Shown one piece after another: positions 22,076-28,508 of a stretch of 29,643 nucleotides of DNA; within the stretch, counting starts at the first letter, position 1; each line of letters starts with the position of its first letter. A program made the position numbers and the translations under genes. Source of the stretch: Pseudomonadota bacterium (GTDB lineage Bacteria > Pseudomonadota > Alphaproteobacteria > Sphingomonadales > Sphingomonadaceae); NCBI GenBank assembly GCA_023413015.1, contig JAEZQR010000138.1, positions 1 to 29,643 of the forward strand, in the 5' to 3' direction. The notes beneath the pieces were generated by a model that searched no databases, was not told the origin of the DNA, and saw nothing but the letters and a program-made list of their open reading frames with translations.

Positions 22076-23176
22076 ATGACCGGACCCGTCCTGCTGACCA
22101 TCGGCCGCAACGACACGCGCATGTGGGGCCTGACCGCCGCGGAGCGGCTGCGGCGTATCGCCGGCGATCGCTGGCGGCTGGCCGATGCCGCGCCAACCGA
22201 GGGCGGGGCGCTGCTCGTCGATCTCGGCTACGCCTTCGATCCCGCTTGGCTGTCCTTCATCGCCGAGCAGCCGGAGACGGTCGTGACGCTCGGCGGGCGC
22301 CCGGTGCTGGCGCATGTCCAGCGGGAGCCGGCGGCAGCCGCAGCGGCGATGGAGCGGGGCGAGGTGCCGCAAGGGCTGCACGTCATCGCCGTCGAGCAGG
22401 GCGTCAACCTGCACAATGCCGAGCTGCGCAAGCGTGAGCAGCCGTTCCTGCTGCCGCTGACGCCCGCCATGGTGCCGGCGATCGAGCGAGCGAGCTACCA
22501 GGGCGCCTACAAGGGCGTGACCGACCTGCTGACCAAATATCTCTGGCCCGAGCTGGCGTTCCACCTGACGCGATTCGCCGCGAAGCTGGGACTCACCCCG
22601 AACATGGTGACGGCGGTGGGCGCGGCCTTCTGCGTCGCTGCCTTCTTCGCCTTCTGGCATTCGCACTACTGGCTCGGGATCGGGCTGGGCTTCGTGTTCA
22701 TGGTGCTCGACACCGTCGACGGGAAGCTCGCGCGCTGCACGATCACCTCGTCGAAGATCGGCGACGTGCTCGACCATGGCATCGACCTCGTGCATCCGCC
22801 CTTCTGGTGGTGGGCGTGGATGGCGGGCCTTGCGGGCTACGGCACGCCGATCCCCTCCGGCCAAGCCTGGCTGCTGCTGGCGATCATCGTTGGCGGCTAT
22901 GTCGTCGGACGCGTCATCGAGGGCATCTTTCTCGGTGCCTGGGGCATGCACATCCATGTGTGGCGCCGGATCGATTCGTGGTTCCGGCTCGTCACCGCAC
23001 GGCGCAACCCAAACATGGTGATCCTGATCGTTTCGATGCTGTTCGGCCGGCCCGACCTCGGCATCATCGCGGTGGCGGTGTGGACGCTGCTGTCGCTCGT
23101 ATTCCATATCGTGCGCCTGCTGCAGGCCGCCGCAGCGAGCGCGGCCGGCAGGCCGATCGTCTCCTGGCTCAGCTGA
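22076..23176 (+). CDS. CDP-alcohol phosphatidyltransferase-family protein with extra N-terminal domain
   Basis: The protein has 366 residues. The catalytic motif D-x2-D-G-x2-A-R-x8-G-x3-D-x3-D is complete at about 212-237 (DTVDGKLARC ... GDVLDHGID). The C-terminal two-thirds has five to six membrane spans. Such enzymes move a phospho group from a CDP-activated molecule to an acceptor alcohol. Residues 1-150 are a soluble domain I do not recognise; VDLGYAFDPAWLSFIAEQPE and VVTLGGRPVLAHV look like a Rossmann-type or degenerate nucleotidyltransferase lobe. The linker TKYLWPELAFHLTRFAAKLGLTPNMVT resembles that before CDP-OH domains in bifunctional inositol-phosphate enzymes. Its stop overlaps the next gene's ATG (TGATG). 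The substrate is unknown. Confidence 0.88.
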   Translation: MTGPVLLTIGRNDTRMWGLTAAERLRRIAGDRWRLADAAPTEGGALLVDLGYAFDPAWLSFIAEQPETVVTLGGRPVLAHVQREPAAAAAAMERGEVPQGLHVIAVEQGVNLHNAELRKREQPFLLPLTPAMVPAIERASYQGAYKGVTDLLTKYLWPELAFHLTRFAAKLGLTPNMVTAVGAAFCVAAFFAFWHSHYWLGIGLGFVFMVLDTVDGKLARCTITSSKIGDVLDHGIDLVHPPFWWWAWMAGLAGYGTPIPSGQAWLLLAIIVGGYVVGRVIEGIFLGAWGMHIHVWRRIDSWFRLVTARRNPNMVILIVSMLFGRPDLGIIAVAVWTLLSLVFHIVRLLQAAAASAAGRPIVSWLS

Positions 23177-23952
23177 TGCGCTGGACGGCGCTGCTGCTCG
23201 CCGGTCAGCGGCCGGGGACCGATCCGCTGGCGGCGCACTTCGGCGAGACGTGGAAGGCGCTGGTTCCGGTCGGCGGCGAGGCGATGCTGTCGCGTGTCGC
23301 GCGGACGCTGCTCGATAGCCCGTCGATCGACCGCGTACTGGTGCTCGCGCAGCGACCCGAGGAGCTGACCGCCCGACCCGACACCGTCTGGCTGACCCAA
23401 GAGCCGCGAATCGCCTTCGGGGCATCAGCCGCATCGATCTCGCGCAGCGTGTCGGCCGTGGCCGGCACGGCGGCGCCGTGGCCGGTGCTGGTGACGACCG
23501 CCGACCATGCGCTGCTGACGCCGGCGATGGTCGAGGAATTCGTGCGGGGTGCTCAAGGGGCGGACGTGAGCCTCGCGGTGGTCGAGCGTCGCAACCTGCT
23601 CGGGCGCTATCCCGACAACAAGCGCACCTGGCTCAAGTTCAGGGGCGGGGCCTACAGCGGCGCCAACCTGTTCGCGCTGACCGGCGAACGCGCCCGCGCC
23701 GCGCTCGACCTATGGGCGGGCGTCGAGCAGGACCGCAAGAAGGGCTGGAAGCTCGTTGCCGCGTTCGGGCCGTGGCTGCTGCTGCGCGCCCTGACGCGCA
23801 CGATCAGCCTCAAAGGCGGGCTGGCGGCGGCCGGGCGGCGGCTGGGGCTGACGGCGAAGCCGGTGGTGCTGAGCCAGCCCGAGGCGGCAATAGATGTCGA
23901 CAAGCCCGCCGACCATGCGCTAGCCGAGGCGATCCTTTCCGCTCGGGGCTGA
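23176..23952 (+). CDS. MobA-like nucleotidyltransferase (NTP transferase)
   Basis: The protein has 258 residues. It opens with LLLAGQRPGTDPLAAHFGETWKALVPVGG, the G-x-R-x-x-x-D-P-L-A version of the nucleotidyltransferase P-loop with a Lys for the triphosphate. It continues with VLVTTADHALLTPAMVEEF, where TTADH places a metal-binding Asp. The C-terminal part (YSGANLFALTG ... IDVDKPADHALAE) matches the second metal Asp of the family in VDKPAD. It should activate a phosphorylated small molecule as a CDP- or GDP-conjugate. Its start is coupled to the upstream CDP-alcohol transferase, which would use the product. True MobA (molybdenum cofactor) is unlikely in this context. Confidence 0.82.
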   Translation: MRWTALLLAGQRPGTDPLAAHFGETWKALVPVGGEAMLSRVARTLLDSPSIDRVLVLAQRPEELTARPDTVWLTQEPRIAFGASAASISRSVSAVAGTAAPWPVLVTTADHALLTPAMVEEFVRGAQGADVSLAVVERRNLLGRYPDNKRTWLKFRGGAYSGANLFALTGERARAALDLWAGVEQDRKKGWKLVAAFGPWLLLRALTRTISLKGGLAAAGRRLGLTAKPVVLSQPEAAIDVDKPADHALAEAILSARG

Positions 23953-23960
23953 TTCTTCGC

Positions 23961-24632
23961 ATGGTCGAACTCGCGATCTACGACATGGACCGCACGATCA
24001 CGCGCGCCGGTACCTACACGCCCTGGCTGCTGTTCTGGGCGTGGCACCGCGCGCCGTGGCGCCTCGCGCTGCTGCCGCTCGCGGCGCTGGCGGGTCTCGC
24101 CTACGCAGCGAAGCTCATCACGCGCAAGCGGCTGAAGGAGATCAACCAGCACCTGCTGATGGGCGCCCGCACCGATCCGGCGCGGCTGGCGCCGATGGCG
24201 GAAGCCTATGCCAAGCGCGTGATGGCGCGCGGTGTCTATCCGGACGCGCTGGCGCAGATCGCGCTCGACAAGGTCGCCGGGCGCCGGGTGATCCTCGCCA
24301 CCGCCTCCTACGCCTTCTACGTGGGCGCGCTCGCCAAGCGCTTCGGTATCGCCGAGGTGGTGGCCACCCGCTCGCAACGCGACGGCCGGGGCTGGATTCT
24401 CGCCAAGATCGACGAAGATAATTGCTACGCCGACGGCAAGCTGCAGATGATCCAAGCCTATCTCGCGCAGTCCGGCATCGACCGCGCCAAGGCACGTATC
24501 CGTTTCTACTCCGACCATTATTCTGACCTTCCGGTGTTCGAATGGTCGGACGAGCCGATCGCGGTGAATCCGTCCGCGCAGCTTCGCGCCGCCGCCAAGC
24601 AACGCGGCTGGCAGACGATCGACTGGCATTAG
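23961..24632 (+). CDS. HAD-IB family phosphatase (SerB-like)
   Basis: The protein has 223 residues. Asp8 and Asp10 form the D-x-D-x-T nucleophile/acid motif (YDMDRTITR). Motif II is ILATASYAFYVGALAKRFGI, the basic residue lies in CYADGKLQMI, and motif IV is RFYSDHYSDLPVFEWSDEPIAVNP. This is the HAD-IB arrangement shared with phosphoserine phosphatase-like enzymes. A hydrophobic cap segment (WLLFWAWHRAPWRLALLPLAALAGLAYAA, about 19-47) could dip into the membrane, which fits a lipid-linked or membrane-made substrate. It begins 8 bases after the nucleotidyltransferase and closes the three-gene operon. It probably removes the phosphate left by the CDP-alcohol transferase step. Confidence 0.88.
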   Translation: MVELAIYDMDRTITRAGTYTPWLLFWAWHRAPWRLALLPLAALAGLAYAAKLITRKRLKEINQHLLMGARTDPARLAPMAEAYAKRVMARGVYPDALAQIALDKVAGRRVILATASYAFYVGALAKRFGIAEVVATRSQRDGRGWILAKIDEDNCYADGKLQMIQAYLAQSGIDRAKARIRFYSDHYSDLPVFEWSDEPIAVNPSAQLRAAAKQRGWQTIDWH

Positions 24633-24837
24633 GACGCGGGTGCGGTTTTGCTGCGGCGTAGCCTGGCACGCTGCGCCCGCTGCCACTGTTCGATATCGCT
24701 TTTCGACCTATCGCGGGCGTTAGGCTGACCCTACCAAACTCTTGTTCCGGCCACGCGTTTTTCGACTCCGAAGGTCACTCACTGCGCGTGGGCTGGCACT
24801 AGGGCGCACGACCTTCGTTTCAGGTATGAAAGATGAC

Positions 24838-24842
24838 GGAGG
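24838..24842 (+). promoter_or_regulatory. Shine-Dalgarno fixing a TTG start for the DUF6766 gene
   Basis: GGAGG lies 7 nt before TTG 24850. The conserved family sequence begins immediately after this TTG, and no ATG or GTG start in frame fits. Confidence 0.65.
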
Positions 24843-24849
24843 ATGAGCA

Positions 24850-25281
24850 TTGCGCAAGTACGCCTACGCCTGGATCACGCTCGGGTTCTTTCTGGTATCG
24901 CTTCTGCTGCATTGGCTCTTCGGCTGGTTCGCCTTCGTCGACGATGCCCAAACTCACGGCCAGTCGCCTGAGCTTGCCTCGTACGTTCATGAGATGCTCC
25001 GCGACACCTTCGAGAACTGGCAGTCCGAATTCCTGCAACTGCTTTGGCAGGTCGTGGGTCTCGCCTACTTCCTCTACATCGGCTCTCCGGCATCCAAGGA
25101 AAACGACGATCGGATGGAAGCCAAGGTCGATGCCCTCCTGCGGATGATTGGCGGCGAGAAAGCGCAAGAGGTCATTGCCCGCCTGGACAAGCATTACGAG
25201 CGGCGTGCCGGTGTAGAGCCGCACAAGCACGACGAGGAGTATGTGCACATCGCCGGTCTGGACGTCATGCCCCGACGTTGA
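24850..25281 (+). CDS. DUF6766-family small membrane protein
   Basis: The protein has 143 residues from TTG 24850. Two membrane helices are visible: YAWITLGFFLVSLLLHWLFGWF (about 5-26) and FLQLLWQVVGLAYFLYIG (about 63-80). They flank the conserved YVHEMLRDTFENWQSEF. The C-terminus is charged and cytosolic in appearance (SPASKENDDRMEAKVDALLRMI, then a His-rich KHYERRAGVEPHKHDEEYVHI). I recognise the DUF6766 pattern, whose function is unknown. It precedes a PAP2 phosphatase by 45 bases on the same strand. Confidence 0.72.
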   Translation: MRKYAYAWITLGFFLVSLLLHWLFGWFAFVDDAQTHGQSPELASYVHEMLRDTFENWQSEFLQLLWQVVGLAYFLYIGSPASKENDDRMEAKVDALLRMIGGEKAQEVIARLDKHYERRAGVEPHKHDEEYVHIAGLDVMPRR

Positions 25282-25326
25282 TGGGGGCAAGCTAAGGTTC
25301 GGCAGACCAGCCAGCAAAGGACCTGT

Positions 25327-26013
25327 ATGCGCATCAGGTGGGAGCCCGTGGTCGTCGCGACGTTCGCACTGGTGGCGGCCCTGCTGTTCGGCTTCGTCCG
25401 TCTGGCAGCGGAGGTGGGCGAGGGCGATACGCGCGGTTTCGACCGGGCGATCCTGCTGGCGCTGCGCATGCCCGGCGATCCCGCCGAACCACTGGGGCCG
25501 CACTGGCTCAAAGGGGTGGTCGTCAACATTTCCAGCCTGGGCAGCAACGTCGTCCTGGCGCTCGTCGCGCTGATGGTGATCGGGTTCCTGATCGTCTCGG
25601 GCCGCCGCGCTGCCGCGCTGTTCGTGGCCGTTGCCACCGGCGGCGGTGCCTTGCTGTCGGTTGTGCTCAAGGCCGAGTTCGTGCGACCGCGGCCCGAGCT
25701 GGTCGCACATCTCGTGCAGGTGAGCACGACGAGCTTCCCGAGCGGCCATTCGCTCGGCTCGGCGGTGACGTACCTGACGCTGGGCCTGTTGCTGGCCCGT
25801 TTCCAGCCGCAGTGGCGGGTGAGGATATATCTCGTCGGTGTGGCGGTGCTGCTGACGTTGCTGGTCGGCGTATCGCGAGTCTATCTCGGCGTCCATTGGC
25901 CGACCGACGTGCTCGCCGGCTGGAGCCTCGGTGCGGCCTGGGCGATCGCCTGCTGGGGAGTCGCGCTGCGCTTGCAGCGGCGCGGCATGGTCGAACCGCC
26001 CGACGGCGACTAG
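25327..26013 (+). CDS. PAP2-family membrane phosphatase
   Basis: The protein has 228 residues with about six membrane spans. The three-part active site is complete: K-A-E-F-V-R-P-R-P (K-x6-R-P, about 117-125), FPSGHSLGS (about 138-146) and SRVYLGVHWPTD (about 182-193) with the nucleophile His. Such enzymes remove phosphate from lipids such as phosphatidate, phosphatidylglycerophosphate or undecaprenyl pyrophosphate on the outer face of the inner membrane. The substrate cannot be read from sequence. AAAGGA stands about 6 nt before the ATG. A likely intrinsic terminator follows. Confidence 0.93.
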   Translation: MRIRWEPVVVATFALVAALLFGFVRLAAEVGEGDTRGFDRAILLALRMPGDPAEPLGPHWLKGVVVNISSLGSNVVLALVALMVIGFLIVSGRRAAALFVAVATGGGALLSVVLKAEFVRPRPELVAHLVQVSTTSFPSGHSLGSAVTYLTLGLLLARFQPQWRVRIYLVGVAVLLTLLVGVSRVYLGVHWPTDVLAGWSLGAAWAIACWGVALRLQRRGMVEPPDGD

Positions 26014-26038
26014 GGACGTTGCGAATGCGGCACCGCAC

Positions 26039-26061
26039 CCCCTTGCGTCCGGAGGGGTTTT
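26039..26061 (+). terminator. Likely intrinsic terminator after the PAP2 gene
   Basis: CCCCT (26039-26043) pairs with AGGGG (26053-26057), extendable by one T-G pair, and is followed directly by TTTT (26058-26061). It lies 25 bases after the PAP2 stop and 37 bases before the next ATG. The stem is short, but the U-tract is present. Confidence 0.55.
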
Positions 26062-26098
26062 GCGGCTCTAAGGCGACGACCTTCACCCGAGGACAGGC

Positions 26099-26479
26099 AT
26101 GAGCTGGTTCAAGACGATATTCACCTGGTGGAACGGACCGACCTTCGGCACCTGGCTGCACACGCGCCGGGCCGGAGCCGAGGTTGGGCGCGACGAGCAG
26201 GGCAACGTCTATTACGGTTCCAAGAAGGGCGACCGGCGCTGGGTGGTGTACAACGGCGATGTCGAGGCGAGCCGCGTTCCGCCCGAATGGCATGCCTGGC
26301 TGCACCGCCAGATCCAGACGCCGCCGAGCGAGAAGCCGCTGCCGGAGAAGCGCTGGGAGAAGGCGTGGCAGCCGAATCTGACCGGCACGATTGGCGCACA
26401 CGCGCCGTCGGGCAGCCTCAACGCCAGCGGTGTGCGCGCCAAAGCGACCGGCGACTACGAGGCGTGGATACCCGAGTGA
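26099..26479 (+). CDS. NADH:ubiquinone oxidoreductase accessory subunit NDUFA12 homologue
   Basis: The protein has 126 residues. It has the family's run of W, Y and G motifs: FTWWNGPTFGTWLHTRRAGAEVG, then DEQGNVYYGSKKGDRRWVVYNGDVEASRVPPEWHAWLH, and a tail of YEAWIPE. This is the alphaproteobacterial homologue of mitochondrial complex I subunit B17.2, attached to the peripheral arm and involved in assembly. Such genes often lie apart from the nuo operon, beside the DUF2155 and aat genes, as here. Its stop overlaps the mlaD start (TGATG). The start has an SD-like AGGAC. Confidence 0.95.
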   Translation: MSWFKTIFTWWNGPTFGTWLHTRRAGAEVGRDEQGNVYYGSKKGDRRWVVYNGDVEASRVPPEWHAWLHRQIQTPPSEKPLPEKRWEKAWQPNLTGTIGAHAPSGSLNASGVRAKATGDYEAWIPE

Positions 26480-26976
26480 TGCGCGCGCTGTTCAAGGACA
26501 ATATCATCGAGGCGCTGATCGGCGCACTGGTGCTGGCGATCGGCATCTGGTTCGTGGTGTTCGCCTACGGGCGTACCGAGCGCGGCGGGATGGACAACGC
26601 CTACACTGTCACCGCACGCTTCCCGAATGCCAGCGGCGTGTCGGTCGGCACCGACGTGCGCGTGTCGGGCCTGAAGGTGGGCGCGGTGGTGGCCGACGGG
26701 CTCGATCCGCAGACCTATCAGGCGCTGCTCAAGCTGCGTATCGACAACAAGATCAAGCTGCCGCTCGACAGCAGCGCGGCGATCACCTCGGAGGGCATCC
26801 TCGGCGGCAACTATATCGCGCTGTCGCCCGGTGGCGACACCGAGATGCTGCGCGAGGGCGACGAGATCACCGACACGCAGGGCGCGGTCGACCTGATGAG
26901 CCTGATTGGCTCGGTCATCAACCGTACCGGCGAAGCGCAGGGCGCCGACAAGGGCGAAGGCGGGACCGAAAAGTGA
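26479..26976 (+). CDS. mlaD: Short MlaD (outer-membrane lipid asymmetry MCE protein)
   Basis: The protein has 165 residues, the canonical short MlaD form. An N-terminal membrane helix (IIEALIGALVLAIGIWFVVFAYG) is followed by one MCE domain (ARFPNASGVSVGTDVRVSGLKVGAVV, then ITSEGILGGNYIALSPGGD). The tail ends in a Gly/Glu-rich piece. It is the second MCE protein of the window, but here no permease or ATPase is adjacent, so it must use a transporter encoded elsewhere or the one at 18470-21940. It is coupled at both ends: one-base overlap with NDUFA12 and four-base overlap (GTGA) with DUF2155. Confidence 0.93.
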   Translation: MRALFKDNIIEALIGALVLAIGIWFVVFAYGRTERGGMDNAYTVTARFPNASGVSVGTDVRVSGLKVGAVVADGLDPQTYQALLKLRIDNKIKLPLDSSAAITSEGILGGNYIALSPGGDTEMLREGDEITDTQGAVDLMSLIGSVINRTGEAQGADKGEGGTEK

Positions 26977-27560
26977 AACGCGTGCTGCTCGGCGCTGCGG
27001 CGCTGATGCTGATGGGGCAGGCGGCGGCTCCGAAGCCGGAGGCGCCGGGCACCCCTGCGCCGGCCGAAAAGTCGGGCGCCACGCCGGAAACGAAGCCTGC
27101 GCCGCTGCACGTCGCGCCTACGCGCCGGATCGAACAGCCGACGCCGATGGCGGAGCGGATCGTCACCTTCGCCGTGCTCAACAAGAACAACGGGCAGGTA
27201 CGCAACTATCAGGTAAAGCCGGGCGCGGTGGTGAACGTCGACCGCCTGACGATCCGCGTCCGCGCTTGCGAGGCGATGCCGCCGTGGGAGCGGCCGTGGA
27301 CCGGCGCGTTCCTCCAGATCGACGACCGTCCGAAGCGCGGCGGGCAGAAGCGGGTGTTCTCGGGCTGGCTGTTCGCCGAGAGCCCGTCGCTCAATAGCTT
27401 CGACCACCCGGTCTACGACGTCTGGGTCAAGAGCTGCGCGATGAGCTTCCCCGATACGGGCCCCGATACGATCGTCGCAGGCCGGCCGGCGGCCGCCAAG
27501 CCATCGAGCGAGAAGAAGTCGCCTTCGACGGAGAGCGCCGAGTCCAACAACGAACGGTAG
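26973..27560 (+). CDS. DUF2155-family exported protein
   Basis: The protein has 195 residues from GTG 26973, which overlaps the mlaD stop by four bases. A short signal peptide (MKRVLLGAAALMLMGQAAA) and a Pro/Ala-rich spacer lead to the conserved DUF2155 domain at about 60-165: FAVLNKNNGQVRNYQVKPG, then VRACEAMPPWERPWTGAFLQI, then VFSGWLFAESPSLNSFDHPVYDVWVKSC. The paired Cys (RACE and KSCAM) probably form a disulfide. Its function is unknown, but neighbourhood with NDUFA12 and aat is usual in alphaproteobacteria. The last 148 bases are antisense to the 3' end of aat, and they include the conserved DVWVKSC. Confidence 0.92.
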   Translation: MKRVLLGAAALMLMGQAAAPKPEAPGTPAPAEKSGATPETKPAPLHVAPTRRIEQPTPMAERIVTFAVLNKNNGQVRNYQVKPGAVVNVDRLTIRVRACEAMPPWERPWTGAFLQIDDRPKRGGQKRVFSGWLFAESPSLNSFDHPVYDVWVKSCAMSFPDTGPDTIVAGRPAAAKPSSEKKSPSTESAESNNER

Positions 27561-28102
27561 GTCGAGCGCGGCACCTCGATCGCGCCGAAGCGCTCGAGAT
27601 GCCCGGTCAGGAACTGGGTATCGAGCAGCCGGAAGCTACCGACGCGCAGCCGCGCGATCAGGTGTGCGAGCGCGACCTTCGAGGCATCGCGCACGCGGGT
27701 GAACATGCTCTCCCCGAAGAAGACGCCGCCGAGCTTGACGCCGTAGAGGCCGCCGGCGAGCTGCCCGCCCTGCCAGCATTCGAGCGAGTGGGCGAAGCCG
27801 AGATGGTGCAGCCGGGTGTAGCCGTCGAGGATCGCCTCGTTAATCCAGCTGTCGGGGCGACCTGGCGCGGGCGCGGCACAGGCGCGGATCACCTCCTCGA
27901 ACGCGCGGTCGGCCGTAAGCTCGAAGCGGTCCTGTCGCAGCAGCTTGGCGAGCGAGCGGGGCAGATGGAAGGCGTCGAGCGGCAGGATGCCCCGCTTCTT
28001 GGGCTCGACCCAGAACACCTCGTCCGCATCGCGCGCGTCGGCCATCGGGAAAATCCCGGCGGCATAGGCACGGAGGAGGAGTTGGGGGTCGAGCGGGTGC
28101 AT
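27413..28102 (-). CDS. aat: Leucyl/phenylalanyl-tRNA--protein transferase
   Basis: It adds Leu or Phe from tRNA to N-terminal Arg or Lys, marking proteins for ClpS/ClpAP. The protein has 229 residues, normal for the family. Motifs include LLLRAYAAGIFPMADARDADEVFWVEPKKRGILPLD, then SWINEAILDGYTRLHHLGFAHSLECW, then GGVFFGESMFTRVRDASKVALAHL, then DTQFLTGHLERFGA. The C-terminus SGPVSGKLIAQLLTQTS is the usual alphaproteobacterial ending, which confirms that the overlap with DUF2155 is real and not a missed stop. No strong SD precedes the ATG. ArsC is 58 bases upstream on the same strand. Confidence 0.95.
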   Translation of the reverse strand: MHPLDPQLLLRAYAAGIFPMADARDADEVFWVEPKKRGILPLDAFHLPRSLAKLLRQDRFELTADRAFEEVIRACAAPAPGRPDSWINEAILDGYTRLHHLGFAHSLECWQGGQLAGGLYGVKLGGVFFGESMFTRVRDASKVALAHLIARLRVGSFRLLDTQFLTGHLERFGAIEVPRSTYRSLLDSALSVEGDFFSLDGLAAAGRPATIVSGPVSGKLIAQLLTQTS

Positions 28103-28160
28103 GGCGCAGAAGACTATAACGACGGCCTGCCGCTATCTTTTCCCACGCTCGTAAAAGTCG

Positions 28161-28508
28161 TCAAAGGATATCGTGTACCTTCTCCATCGGGCGGCAGAGG
28201 CGGGCGCCTTTATCGGTGACGACGATCGGGCGCTCGATCAGGATCGGGTGCGCCGCCATGAAGGCGATCAGTTGATCGTCGGTCCACTTGGGATCGTCGA
28301 GGCCGAGTTCCTCGTAGGGCGTGCCCTTGCGGCGGAGGACGTCACGCGCACCGAGCCCGAGCTTCGCCAGCAGCGTGCGGATGCCAGCGGCGTCGAGCGG
28401 GGTCTTGAGGTACTCGACGACCGTCGGTTCGTGGCCGGCGTCGCGGATCGCCTGCAGCGTGTTGCGCGAGGTGCCGCAGTTCGGGTTGTGATAGATGGTG
28501 ATGCTCAT
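28161..28508 (-). CDS. arsC: ArsC-family (glutaredoxin-dependent) arsenate reductase
   Basis: The protein has 115 residues from ATG 28508, which overlaps the amidase stop by four bases (ATGA); the longer frame adds GRRM-type residues from the amidase end. The thioredoxin-like start is SITIYHNPNCGTSRNTL, with catalytic Cys11. Arginines in DVLRRKGTPYEELGL, PILIERPIVV and ARLCRP match the anion-binding Arg triad of the R773 ArsC type. It should reduce arsenate to arsenite with glutathione and glutaredoxin. No arsB, acr3 or arsR is beside it, so it is not an ars operon; a Spx/ArsC-like redox role cannot be excluded. Confidence 0.85.
   Translation of the reverse strand: MSITIYHNPNCGTSRNTLQAIRDAGHEPTVVEYLKTPLDAAGIRTLLAKLGLGARDVLRRKGTPYEELGLDDPKWTDDQLIAFMAAHPILIERPIVVTDKGARLCRPMEKVHDIL

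Noticed and set aside
23478..24632. One 384-residue frame covering the end of the nucleotidyltransferase region and the HAD gene.
   Set aside because: Its first half is an out-of-frame Arg/Gly/Ala-rich shadow of the nucleotidyltransferase. The HAD protein begins at ATG 23961.
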